Assembly (NCBI RefSeq): GCF_028209885.1
Contig: NZ_JAQLEM010000032.1
Coordinates: 1-24,351, forward strand
Origin: Collinsella aerofaciens
GTDB lineage: Bacteria > Actinomycetota > Coriobacteriia > Coriobacteriales > Coriobacteriaceae
Length of the DNA: 24,351 nucleotides
Reading direction: 5' to 3'
In this document: piece after piece, positions 14,923 through 22,193 of the stretch
Numbering within the stretch: the stretch's first letter is position 1
How the letters are laid out: each line of letters starts with the position of its first letter
Notes under the pieces: model-generated
What the model saw: the letters and a program-made list of their open reading frames with translations, nothing else
Database searches by the model: none
What the model was told of the DNA's origin: nothing
Program-made: the position numbers and the translations under genes

Positions 14923-14958
14923 GTTTTACGCAATTGACGTGCGCCTTTTGAGTAAAAC
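14923..14958. promoter_or_regulatory. Inverted repeat upstream of the secreted-protein gene
   Basis: GTTTTAC (14923-14929) and GTAAAAC (14952-14958) are perfect reverse complements 22 bases apart, about 100 bases before the start codon. A -10-like TACTAT lies downstream at about 14982. This is a possible operator, weakly supported. Confidence 0.25.
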
Positions 14959-15053
14959 CGCAGGTCGCGATTTGCTCGGGGTACTATGCAGCGCGATCGA
15001 ATCACACGCAGCTCAAACGCAGCAAAAAACGCACTACGGAGGTTTCCAGCTAC

Positions 15054-15830
15054 ATGAGGATCGATTCACGAAAACCGAAAGCCGCCGCCCTTTCCGCCGC
15101 TCTGACCGTGGCACTTTTGGCGGGCGCCGGCGCAACTGATGCCCACGCGGCAACACTATCCGATACGGTTGGATCTACGCCGTCCGAGGCGACGCTGGTG
15201 CAGCCCGTCGACTACCGCGGCGACGGTTATGGCTCTATGCAGGAGTGGAACGCCTCGATGGGGGCAAAGCGCGATTCCCTGGAGATGCGCGCTCAGATTA
15301 TTATGAATATGTATGGCGACTATGTTACCGATGACGAGCGCGCTGTGCTGCAGAGCTGCATCGACGGTGCGGGTAGCCTGTTGACGATGGGGGAGGTCGA
15401 CGCCAAGTCGACCGAGCTCGACGAGCTTCGCTCCACGCTTGAGGATGCCAAGCGCGAGGCGCTCGAGGCTGCCGCAGCCGAAGCCGAGGCCGCTGAGGCC
15501 GTTCAGGCTTCGTATTACAACGCCGGCTCCGGCTCGTCTTACGCGTCTGCTGCGTATTACGCGAACGGCTCGGGCCTGACGCGCTCGAGCGGCGTCAATA
15601 ACTATAACGGCCGCCGCGAGACTTATTACAGCAGCAACGTGTTGTATCACCACCGCACGGGCGAATGGACGCAGGATTCCGAGGGCTTTTGGCGCGATTC
15701 CGATGGCTACTACGTCGTGGCCGCGGGCGATAAGGCTCAGGGCTCCACGTTTACCGGTTCCAAGGGCGAGTGCAAGGTCTATGACTCCGGCTGCGCAGCC
15801 GGAACCACCGACTACTATACCGGTTGGTAA
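15054..15830 (+). CDS. Secreted protein with coiled coil and barrel-like C-terminal domain
   Basis: The 258-residue protein begins with a signal peptide (basic MRIDSRKPK, hydrophobic stretch about 11-26, cleavage likely after DAHA near residue 32). An Ala/Glu-rich helix that should form a coiled coil spans about residues 115-150, followed by a Ser/Tyr-rich linker. The last 75 residues (from NGRRETYYSS, through RDSDGYYVVAAGD and KVYDSGCAAGTTDYYTGW) resemble the double-psi barrel or 3D-type domain found at the ends of Gram-positive cell-wall proteins. No catalytic peptidase is recognised, so a peptidoglycan-binding or accessory role is inferred. GGAGG stands about 10 bases before the ATG. It is monocistronic. 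Confidence 0.8.
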   Translation: MRIDSRKPKAAALSAALTVALLAGAGATDAHAATLSDTVGSTPSEATLVQPVDYRGDGYGSMQEWNASMGAKRDSLEMRAQIIMNMYGDYVTDDERAVLQSCIDGAGSLLTMGEVDAKSTELDELRSTLEDAKREALEAAAAEAEAAEAVQASYYNAGSGSSYASAAYYANGSGLTRSSGVNNYNGRRETYYSSNVLYHHRTGEWTQDSEGFWRDSDGYYVVAAGDKAQGSTFTGSKGECKVYDSGCAAGTTDYYTGW

Positions 15831-15859
15831 TCTGCCATAAGCCGATAGGACATGACGGG

Positions 15860-15907
15860 CGGGCGTCTTTACCGAGCCTTTGGGCAACGTAAGGGCGCCC
15901 GTTTTTT
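15860..15907 (+). terminator. Intrinsic terminator after the secreted-protein gene
   Basis: The 12-bp stem 15861-15872/15889-15900 (two G-U pairs, outer CGGGCG/CGCCCG extension) is followed by TTTTTT at 15902-15907. It begins 30 bases after the stop codon. Confidence 0.93.
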
Positions 15908-16017
15908 GTGCGTGCTTGAGTTAACAGAGCGCTTACCGTGGCAGTACGTCGCGCATATGGGCGCGGGGCACACTAGTTCATGAGAAATAAGGTCTTTCTC
16001 GTGGAGGAAGTGGTCTT

Positions 16018-16224
16018 GTGAACGCTCGAGATATTGCCATTGCCGCCGTCGCATTGGTGCTTGGCTGCCTTGGTCCTACGGCCGCGCTCGTTGCGGGCAT
16101 GCAGGGGTCTTGTGGGGCTGCCTCTATCGTGGTCAGTGCGTTGGTCGCGGCCGCACTGCTGGGAAGTGCGGGTGTAGTCCTTTGTCGCGACGATGAGGAC
16201 CAGGCGTCGGAGTCGCAGCTCTAA
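16018..16224 (+). CDS. Small two-helix membrane protein, unknown function
   Basis: The 68-residue protein starts at GTG 16018, with GGAGGAAG upstream (GGAGG ends 10 bases before the start). It has two hydrophobic segments, about residues 6-27 and 34-56, each containing one or two Cys, and a short acidic tail (CRDDEDQASESQL) likely in the cytoplasm. Gly and Ala are abundant. It lies alone between two terminators. No family is recognised; codon use matches neighbours, which supports real coding. The opposite-strand frames are less convincing. Confidence 0.6.
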   Translation: MNARDIAIAAVALVLGCLGPTAALVAGMQGSCGAASIVVSALVAAALLGSAGVVLCRDDEDQASESQL

Positions 16225-16261
16225 CCGTCGGGACATCGACTACTGGTTATAGATGAAGATG

Positions 16262-16299
16262 AAAGCCGCCGTAAGGGGAGTGCTCCTTGTGGCGGCTTT
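16262..16299. terminator. Hairpin terminator between convergent genes
   Basis: AAAGCCGCC (16262-16270) and GGCGGCTTT (16291-16299) form a perfect 9-bp stem, with an inner GGAG/CTCC pairing in the loop. It lies between the small membrane-protein stop (16224) and the minus-strand reductase stop (16333). The T-tracts are short on both strands, so it may work in both directions with moderate strength. Confidence 0.75.
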
Positions 16300-16332
16300 G
16301 CTGTTGAGCCTGTTGACGTGGTGAGCCGGGCG

Positions 16333-17247
16333 CTACCAGCTTTTCTCGATATCGCGGATGCGCTGATAGAGCCAATCGTTTTGCGGCACTTGGATATCGT
16401 GTTTGACGGCCAGGCGGCAAATGGTGCCCGCGAACTCCTCGACTTCGGTTTTTCGTTGCGCGATGCGGTCCTGCGCCATCGAGGGCATACCGGTGGGGTC
16501 GATTCCCTCGATGAGGTGCACCATCTGCGTCAGGTCTGCCTCGGTCAGCTCAATGCCCTCGGCGTTGGCGACCGCAAGCGTTTCGCGCATGGCAGAAACA
16601 AAGCAGCGACGCTGCTCGGAGTCCGGCTCCGTGGCGCTTCCGTAGGTCCCGCCGTAGGCCATGCACGTCTGGTTGATGCCGTCGTTGAGCATGAGTTTGG
16701 CCCACATGCGGTGCGCAACGTCGCTCTCGACGGTATGGGCGATGCCGCAGCGCGTGTAGAGCTCGTCGATGGCGGTGACGGTTGCGAGCTCGGTGCCGGC
16801 CGCCGCGCCAAAGCGGATTTCGCCAGTGTTGGTAAAGGTGAGCGCGCCGTCGAGGAATACGGCGTCCATGCCCTGGCAGATACCCAGGACGGTATGCTCC
16901 CAGCCAAAGCGCTCGGCAATCTTCTGCTCGCTCGTAATGCCGTTACACAGCGAGGCGATGAGCGTATTGGGTCCCACGACGCGCTCCATAGTCTTGAGTG
17001 CTTGGTTGAGTCCAGTCGTCTTGACCGTGAGAATGACCAGATCGGCGGGCGTTGCCTCGCTGGCGCGGACGGACGTGAGATCGCAGGGTTCGCCGTTGAC
17101 GGTGAGTGCGTCGTTCGCGTGACGCTCAAAACGGGCGTCATCCATGACGTATTCGACGGCGTCATTGCCGAGGGACTTGGCAATCATGCTGCCATAGAGT
17201 AGGCCGACGCCGCCCTTGCCGATAAAGGCAACCTTGTTGATCTGCAT
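16333..17247 (-). CDS. Ketopantoate reductase family protein (2-dehydropantoate 2-reductase)
   Basis: The 304-residue NADPH-dependent reductase has the Rossmann GxGGxG loop (VAFIGKGGVGLLYG), the VKTTGLNQAL segment, the catalytic-lysine region MWAKLMLNDGINQTCM, and the C-terminal SMAQDRIAQRKTEVEEFAG seen in PanE proteins. It would reduce 2-dehydropantoate to pantoate for coenzyme A, although paralogues with other 2-oxoacid substrates are common, so panE is not assigned firmly. Start at 17247: GGGGAG stands 9 bases upstream and MQINKVAFIG fits the family. The open frame continues to 17580, but that part overlaps the 64-residue protein's gene in another frame. Confidence 0.93.
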   Translation of the reverse strand: MQINKVAFIGKGGVGLLYGSMIAKSLGNDAVEYVMDDARFERHANDALTVNGEPCDLTSVRASEATPADLVILTVKTTGLNQALKTMERVVGPNTLIASLCNGITSEQKIAERFGWEHTVLGICQGMDAVFLDGALTFTNTGEIRFGAAAGTELATVTAIDELYTRCGIAHTVESDVAHRMWAKLMLNDGINQTCMAYGGTYGSATEPDSEQRRCFVSAMRETLAVANAEGIELTEADLTQMVHLIEGIDPTGMPSMAQDRIAQRKTEVEEFAGTICRLAVKHDIQVPQNDWLYQRIRDIEKSW

Positions 17248-17269
17248 ATGAATCATCTCCCCATATAAA

Positions 17270-17291
17270 AGGCGCCCGCGTGGGGGCGCCT
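17270..17291 (-). terminator. Hairpin with T-tract between the 64-residue gene and the reductase gene
   Basis: The perfect 8-bp stem AGGCGCCC/GGGCGCCT with a 6-base loop is followed on the minus strand by TTTTATA. It lies only 23 bases before the reductase start codon, so it terminates or attenuates transcription coming from 17564. Confidence 0.8.
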
Positions 17292-17369
17292 GATGGATTG
17301 TATGCCGCCGGGGCGTTTGGTAAGCGCGCGGGGCTGCTGTTATGAAAAAGAAACTATTGCACTGTGCGC

Positions 17370-17564
17370 TTATGCCGCGGGACAGATCACAAAAACGCGC
17401 GCAGGGTGTACGACGCCATCGCGCACCTTGGGGAAGGTGCAGAAGATGACGGCGCCTGTGGCGGGAAGCTCGTCCAGATGGTCCATGACCTCGATCTGAT
17501 AGCGGTCGACCGAGAGGATGTACTGCTCGCCGGGGTAGGGGTAGGCGTCCTCGCGCGTGGTCAC
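17370..17564 (-). CDS. Uncharacterised 64-residue protein
   Basis: The frame starts at GTG 17564, with AAGGAG (GGAG at 17571-17574) six bases upstream, and ends before a hairpin with a T-tract. The product begins MTTREDAYPYPGEQYILSVD and ends FVICPAA; it is mixed alpha/beta in character, without signal peptide or membrane segment. I do not recognise a family. It precedes the ketopantoate reductase family gene by 122 bases on the same strand. The good ribosome binding site and the terminator are the main evidence that it is real. Confidence 0.55.
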   Translation of the reverse strand: MTTREDAYPYPGEQYILSVDRYQIEVMDHLDELPATGAVIFCTFPKVRDGVVHPARVFVICPAA

Positions 17565-17727
17565 GGTCGTCTCCTTTCATCGGGCTTTTTGCTGATGTTA
17601 AAGCGGTGTCGTGACGGCTCGATTTCTGCTACGTTACGATACATTCTCGATTGCGATTCCACGATGTTTCGGCTGCGTGACCATTGTGTTTCGCCTTGCC
17701 GGGGCGCTGATGGCGAAGGGAGGGGCC

Positions 17728-18915
17728 GTGCAATACCGTGTTGACCCCAAAAGTGGTAACCGAATATCCGCTCTGGGTCTGGGCTGCATGAGGTTTCCCG
17801 GTGCGCCGGGACACCCCGATGCGAAGACGGCCGATGCCATCATCTCCCGTGCGGTGGAGCAAGGGATAACCTATCTGGACACGGCCTATCTCTACCCCGG
17901 TAACGAAGCTTGTGTGGGAGCCTCGCTTGAGCGCCTGGGTCTGCGCGACCAGATTTTGCTCGCGACCAAGTTGCCGCACGCTTCGTGCAAATGTGCGGAG
18001 GATTTCGACCGCTTTTTTGACGAGCAGCTGCGCCGTTTGCGGACTGACCATATCGACTATTACCTTATGCACAACATCACCTCGCCCGCGCAGTGGGAGC
18101 GCGTGGTAGCGTTGGGTATCGAGGACTGGATTGCGCACCAAAAGGCTGCGGGGCGTATTCGCCAGATAGGTTTTTCGTACCACGGCAGTGCGGCGGACTT
18201 CCTCACGATGCTTGACGCGTATGACTGGGACTTTTGCCAGATCCAGTACAACTATGCTGGAGAGCGATACCAAGCGGGAACGGCGGGACTCATGGCAGCC
18301 GCCGAGCGCGGGCTCGCGGTGTTTGTGATGGAACCGCTTTTGGGTGGACGCCTGGCGGGCAAACTGCCTCCGCGGGCCCGCGCCGTGCTCGATGACGTAC
18401 GCGATCCGTACCTGAAGACGCCGGCTGCTTGGGGCCTTTCGTGGGTGTGGAACCATCCTCAAGTCACGATGCTGCTTTCGGGCATGACCGATACCGCGCA
18501 GGTGGACGAGAACGCGGCATTGGCGGATCGCGCGCTGCCGGATTCGATGACGACAGAGCAGCTCGATACCATCGCGCGTGTGCTGGGAGAGTTTGAAAAA
18601 TCGAATCGCGTGCCCTGCACGGGATGCGGCTACTGCATGCCGTGCCCCAAGGGCATTAATATTCCCGGTTGCTTTGGCGCCTACAACGCGAGCTACGCAC
18701 ATAGTTGGTTTACGGGGCTGTCTCAATACTTTACGGCGAGCGCGGTGCGGACGAACGAGCCCAAGCTGGTGAGCAATTGTGTCAAGTGCGGTAAATGCGC
18801 ACGTCACTGCCCGCAGCACATCGATATTCCCGAGCGTCTCGACGATGTGCGCCGACGTTTCCAGCCTGGCCCCGTAACGGCCGCGCTTAAAGCCTTTTGC
18901 AAAACGCGCTCCTGA
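17728..18915 (+). CDS. Aldo/keto reductase with C-terminal 4Fe-4S ferredoxin domain
   Basis: The 395-residue protein has an aldo/keto reductase barrel (about residues 1-285), with LGLGCMRFPG, the catalytic Asp/Tyr in YLDTAYLYPG, Lys in ATKLP and His in YLMHNI. A C-terminal iron-sulfur region carries two cysteine sets, CTGCGYCMPCPKGINIP and CVKCGKCARHCPQHIDIP, followed by a basic tail. Proteins of this architecture are predicted oxidoreductases linking carbonyl reduction to low-potential electron carriers; the substrate is unknown. GTG 17728 is chosen: AGGGAGG lies just upstream and the product then begins (M)QYRVDPKSGNRIS, the usual family start. The frame is open from 17611 but without support. 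The stop codon lies inside palindromic repeat copy 1. Confidence 0.93.
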   Translation: MQYRVDPKSGNRISALGLGCMRFPGAPGHPDAKTADAIISRAVEQGITYLDTAYLYPGNEACVGASLERLGLRDQILLATKLPHASCKCAEDFDRFFDEQLRRLRTDHIDYYLMHNITSPAQWERVVALGIEDWIAHQKAAGRIRQIGFSYHGSAADFLTMLDAYDWDFCQIQYNYAGERYQAGTAGLMAAAERGLAVFVMEPLLGGRLAGKLPPRARAVLDDVRDPYLKTPAAWGLSWVWNHPQVTMLLSGMTDTAQVDENAALADRALPDSMTTEQLDTIARVLGEFEKSNRVPCTGCGYCMPCPKGINIPGCFGAYNASYAHSWFTGLSQYFTASAVRTNEPKLVSNCVKCGKCARHCPQHIDIPERLDDVRRRFQPGPVTAALKAFCKTRS

Positions 18916-18997
18916 TGCCCCTTTTATAAGTTGCGGTGGAATAGTTCCTGTTTGCGGCAGAATAGGGGCAAAGCAGGAACTATTCCACCGCAACTGA
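18911..18997. repeat. 87-bp palindromic repeat C, copy 1
   Basis: The arms at 18929-18950 and 18974-18995 are perfect 22-bp reverse complements. The 23-base loop contains AGAATAGGGGCA, and the 5' flank has GATGCCCC, which could pair with GGGGC of the loop. It is 84 of 87 identical to copy 2 (20097-20183), without indels. It covers the last codons of the aldo/keto reductase gene, including its TGA, and ends at the ribosome binding site of the next gene. No T-tract follows. Confidence 0.95.
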
Positions 18998-19008
18998 AGG
19001 GGGCTGTC

Positions 19009-20028
19009 GTGGGCCATCGGGATTCATGTGATGATTTGCGTGAGGTTCGTTGGGGCGTTTTGGGCGCTGGGCGCATTTCGCATCGATTTGCATCGTCGCT
19101 CAAGGAGGTGGACGGGGCACGGCTTGTGGCTGCCGCCGGTCGCACTCCTTCGCATGTTGAGGAGTTTTGCAGGGCGTTTTCGATTGATGCCGCGCACAGT
19201 TATGCCACAGCTGACGATAACGGCGATGCGGCTTATGATGCGTTGATTGTCGACCCCGATGTCGACGTAATCTACTTGGCTCTTCCGCATGGCATGCATG
19301 CGCGTTGGGCCTGTCGCGCGCTGCGCGCCGGAAAGGCCGTGCTGTGCGAAAAGCCGGCCGTTTTGAATGAAGAAGAGGCCCATGCGATCGCCTCCGTTTC
19401 CCGTGAGCGCGGCGTGCTGTTTATGGAGGCGATGAAAAATCGGTTTTGTCCGATGCGTACTCGCGTGAAGGGCTTGCTTGCGTCGGGCGAGCTCGGCCGT
19501 ATCGTCTCGATTGAAAGCGTGCAAAAACTCGATTATGGTGAGCCCCCTTCGAGTTATCTGCTCGACCCGTTGCAGGGTGGCTGTCTATATGACATGGGCT
19601 GCTATGCGGTCGGTTGGTTTGAGGATTTGCTCGCGGGCGCGTGCGAGGTTTCGTCCCGTGAAGTTCGCTGGCGTGACGGATCGGGCGGCCGCGTCGATTG
19701 GGCCGACGAGATCCATATGAGTGTCGGCGGTATACCCATTCATATGGTGTGCGACGGCAAAGCAGCATATGAAAGCCGCTTAACGATTGCCTGCGAGCGG
19801 GGCTCGTTGGAAATCGACCGTCTCCATCGCCCCGAGCTCGCCCATGTGAAGTATTCCGACGGGCGAACGCTCGAAATAAATGCCCCGTTTGAGGTCGATG
19901 ATTTCTACGGCGAAATCCAGCATGCGACCCAGCTCATCCGGGCGGGGAAACTCGAGAGTCCCGTCATGCCCCTTGCCGCCACACAGTGCTGCGCGCGCAT
20001 TATCGATGCAATCCGTCTAGCCCTCTAG
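19009..20028 (+). CDS. Gfo/Idh/MocA-family oxidoreductase (second in window)
   Basis: The 339-residue NAD(P)-dependent dehydrogenase has a Rossmann fold with the classical loop RWGVLGAGRISHRF, the strand VIYLALPHGMHARWA and the family EKP motif in AVLCEKPAVLN. The C-terminal domain carries GGCLYDMGCYAVGW. It is distinct from the minus-strand paralogue at 10487-11593. GTG 19009 is chosen because AAGGGGG (18997-19003) lies 5 bases upstream; the frame extends back to a TTG at 18931 only because palindrome C is open in this frame. Copies of repeat C stand on both sides of the gene. Substrate unknown, probably a sugar or dihydrodiol-like compound. Confidence 0.9.
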   Translation: MGHRDSCDDLREVRWGVLGAGRISHRFASSLKEVDGARLVAAAGRTPSHVEEFCRAFSIDAAHSYATADDNGDAAYDALIVDPDVDVIYLALPHGMHARWACRALRAGKAVLCEKPAVLNEEEAHAIASVSRERGVLFMEAMKNRFCPMRTRVKGLLASGELGRIVSIESVQKLDYGEPPSSYLLDPLQGGCLYDMGCYAVGWFEDLLAGACEVSSREVRWRDGSGGRVDWADEIHMSVGGIPIHMVCDGKAAYESRLTIACERGSLEIDRLHRPELAHVKYSDGRTLEINAPFEVDDFYGEIQHATQLIRAGKLESPVMPLAATQCCARIIDAIRLAL

Positions 20029-20096
20029 GCTTGGCGCTGACGCATAGGGGATTATGATGCTGGCACCCGTAGCCGTAGTGTTTGGCGGCCCGCATC

Positions 20097-20183
20097 CCTG
20101 ATGCCCCTTTTGTAAGTTGCGGTGGAATAGTTCCTGTTTGCGGCAGAATAGGGGCCAAACAGGAACTATTCCACCGCAACTGA
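20097..20183. repeat. 87-bp palindromic repeat C, copy 2
   Basis: The arms at 20115-20140 and 20156-20181 are perfect 26-bp reverse complements with a 15-base loop. It differs from copy 1 at 3 of 87 positions, two of them next to the inner end of arm 2, which lengthens the stem. The GATGCCCC flank and GGGGC loop segment are conserved. It ends immediately before the ribosome binding site of the endonuclease IV gene. Confidence 0.95.
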
Positions 20184-20200
20184 TGAGGAGGGAGCTGGAG

Positions 20201-21067
20201 ATGCTGACGATCGGGTGCCATCTTTCGACGACGAAGGGCTATCGGGCAATGGGGGAGACAGCGTTGTCCATTGGCGCCAATACCTTTGCATTCTTTACGC
20301 GCAACCCGCGCGGCGGCAAGGCGAAAGACCTTGACATGGATGACGTGGCGGCCCTGCGCGAGCTTATGGAGCAAAACGACTTTGGCCCGCTGGTGGCGCA
20401 TGCCCCGTATACCTATAACCCCTGCTCAGCCAAAGAGCGGGCGCGCGAGTTTGCCCTGGAGGCCATGGCAGAGGACCTGCGGCGCATGGAGGCGCTGCCC
20501 GGCAACTACTACAACTTCCATCCCGGTGCGCATGTGGGGCAGGGCTCCGACGCCGGCATTCAGATGATTGTCGACACCCTGTGCCAGGTGATGTTTGAGG
20601 GCCAGCAGACGACGGTGCTGCTCGAGACCATGGCCGGCAAGGGTACCGAGGTGGGCCGCAGCTTTGAGGAGCTGGCGTGCATTATCGAGGGCGTTGCTGC
20701 CAGGCGTCCAGAGCTATCGGACAAGCTGGGCGTGTGTCTGGACACCTGCCATGTGAATGACGCCGGCTATGACATCGTCCACGATCTTGACGGTGTGCTC
20801 GACGAGTTCGATCGTGTGGTGGGTATCGAGCGCCTGCGCGCCGTGCACATCAATGACTCCAAGAATCCCTGCGGCGCCCATAAGGACCGCCACGAATGCA
20901 TCGGTAAGGGCTATCTGGGTAGTGAAGAGTTTGGCGGCGGTATGCAGGTTATGCAGAATATTGTATCGAATAGCCGCTTGTGTGAACTTCCATTTATTTT
21001 GGAGACACCGAACGAACTTGCAGGTTATGCGGTTGAAATCAAACTGTTAAGGTCGTTACAGCAGTAA
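20201..21067 (+). CDS. nfo: Endonuclease IV (AP endonuclease)
   Basis: The 288-residue enzyme cleaves DNA 5' to abasic sites in base excision repair. The tri-zinc ligand motifs of the family are present: [53 protein letters not shown] and ILETPN near the end. Length matches E. coli Nfo. ATG 20201 begins [14 protein letters not shown] as in the family, with GAGGAGGGA (20185-20193) seven bases upstream. The frame is open upstream through palindrome C (to 20117), which would add a spurious extension of 28 residues shared with the previous gene's extended frame. Confidence 0.96.
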   Translation: MLTIGCHLSTTKGYRAMGETALSIGANTFAFFTRNPRGGKAKDLDMDDVAALRELMEQNDFGPLVAHAPYTYNPCSAKERAREFALEAMAEDLRRMEALPGNYYNFHPGAHVGQGSDAGIQMIVDTLCQVMFEGQQTTVLLETMAGKGTEVGRSFEELACIIEGVAARRPELSDKLGVCLDTCHVNDAGYDIVHDLDGVLDEFDRVVGIERLRAVHINDSKNPCGAHKDRHECIGKGYLGSEEFGGGMQVMQNIVSNSRLCELPFILETPNELAGYAVEIKLLRSLQQ

Positions 21068-21128
21068 CGACTGTCACAAAGTGGAGTGTCCCATTCACGT
21101 TATGGGTTTGTTTCAATCAGTTTTCTAA

Positions 21129-21157
21129 TTGCAGATTCGCACTTACGGGTGCATAAT
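21129..21157 (+). promoter_or_regulatory. Promoter of the amino-acid ABC operon
   Basis: TTGCAG (21129-21134) and CATAAT (21152-21157) are separated by 17 bases, giving a leader of about 50 bases. The region is AT-rich compared with its surroundings. Confidence 0.6.
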
Positions 21158-21214
21158 ATCCAACAGTTTTTGCAGACCTCTGAATCAAACGGGGTCATCG
21201 GAAGGAGACTGATT

Positions 21215-22075
21215 ATGAAGCTCAAGAAGCTTGGCGCATTTGCCGCCACGGGCGCCATGGCGCTCGCCCTCGCACTGACGGGCTGCGGCTCGTCCAACGC
21301 CACCTCTGGTTCTGATGCCGGTTCCAGCAGCTCTGACGACGCTAAGGTCGAGAAGGTCGACGGCTCCAAGGAGTACGCGCTCGTCAAGGACGGTACGCTG
21401 ACCGTCGGCACCTCTGCCGAGTACGCTCCGTTTGAGTACAAGGATGACAACGGCGATTATCAGGGCTTTGACCTTGAGCTCATCAAGGCTATCGGCGACA
21501 AGCTGGGTCTGGATGTCGAGTACGTCAACAATGACTTCGACACGCTCGTCCCCGGTGTCGCTTCGGGCGCTAAGTACGACGTCGCCATCGCGGCTATCAC
21601 CGACACGCCCGAGCGTGAGAAGGAAGTTACTTTCTCCGATTCCTACTACATGGACGATCAGGCTATCGTGACCAAGGTCGATAACACCGACATCACGGCC
21701 GACAACTACAGCGAGAAGCTCAACAACGCCGACGCTACCATCATCGTCCAGTCCGGTTCGACCGCCGAGGCCTTTGCCCAGGAGAACTTCCCCAAGGCCA
21801 AGATCGTCCCCTACAAGGACGCCACCGAGTGCTTCAGCGCCCTGCAGTCCGATAAGGGCGACGCCGTAGTCACCAACCGCTCCGTTGCCAGCCAGCTGAC
21901 CGCCGAGCAGTTCAACACCTGCCAGACCATCAAGCAGATCAGCACCGGCGAGGAGTACGCCATCGCCATCAACCAGGGCAACACCAAGCTCAAGGACGAC
22001 ATCAACCAGGCCATCAAGGACCTGACCGACGACGGTACCGTCGACGCCCTCATGGCTAAGTACAACATCAAGTAA
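21215..22075 (+). CDS. Polar amino-acid ABC transporter substrate-binding lipoprotein
   Basis: The 286-residue extracytoplasmic binding protein has a lipoprotein signal peptide with lipobox LTGC (C24 becomes the lipidated residue) and a Ser/Asp-rich tether. A family-3 solute-binding domain follows: GTLTVGTSAEYAPFEYKD, GFDLELIKAIGDKLG, DTLVPGVASGAKYDVAIAAITDTPER, the typical amino-acid carboxylate-binding region, and FSDSYY. Ligand is probably glutamine, glutamate, cystine or another polar amino acid; not decidable from sequence. GAAGGAGA stands before ATG 21215. It is the first gene of an operon with permease and ATPase, with a stem-loop right after it. Confidence 0.95.
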   Translation: MKLKKLGAFAATGAMALALALTGCGSSNATSGSDAGSSSSDDAKVEKVDGSKEYALVKDGTLTVGTSAEYAPFEYKDDNGDYQGFDLELIKAIGDKLGLDVEYVNNDFDTLVPGVASGAKYDVAIAAITDTPEREKEVTFSDSYYMDDQAIVTKVDNTDITADNYSEKLNNADATIIVQSGSTAEAFAQENFPKAKIVPYKDATECFSALQSDKGDAVVTNRSVASQLTAEQFNTCQTIKQISTGEEYAIAINQGNTKLKDDINQAIKDLTDDGTVDALMAKYNIK

Positions 22076-22096
22076 AATAGCTACTTGATTGTGCGC

Positions 22097-22126
22097 AGGC
22101 CCTTTCCGTTTTGGCGGAGAGGGCCT
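22097..22126 (+). terminator. Attenuator-like hairpin between binding-protein and permease genes
   Basis: The 12-bp stem 22097-22108/22115-22126 (AGGCCCTTTCCG/CGGAGAGGGCCT, one G-U pair) has a 6-base loop and is followed by a weak, interrupted T-rich stretch. This suits partial termination or 3'-end protection of the binding-protein mRNA rather than full termination. Confidence 0.75.
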
Positions 22127-22193
22127 TTGCGCTTCTCTTGACGGAGAGCATTTCCGTCTCGTTTTGCCGGCAACTTCTACGATAGGAGCCACC

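Noticed and set aside
17248..17580. 111-residue N-terminal extension of the ketopantoate reductase family protein
   Set aside because: It is Arg/Pro-rich, out-of-frame reading of the 64-residue gene and the hairpin; the Rossmann fold starts right after 17247.
18911..18997. Repeat C as an intrinsic terminator of the aldo/keto reductase gene
   Set aside because: No T-tract follows the stem on either strand, and the stem is far longer than the real terminators in this window (8-13 bp).
17629..19017. 462-codon minus-strand frame over the aldo/keto reductase gene
   Set aside because: It overlaps a gene with clear catalytic and iron-sulfur motifs and reads through palindrome C; no family features.
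18911..20183. CRISPR array
   Set aside because: Only two palindromic copies separated by a whole gene, not short spacers; no cas genes in the window.
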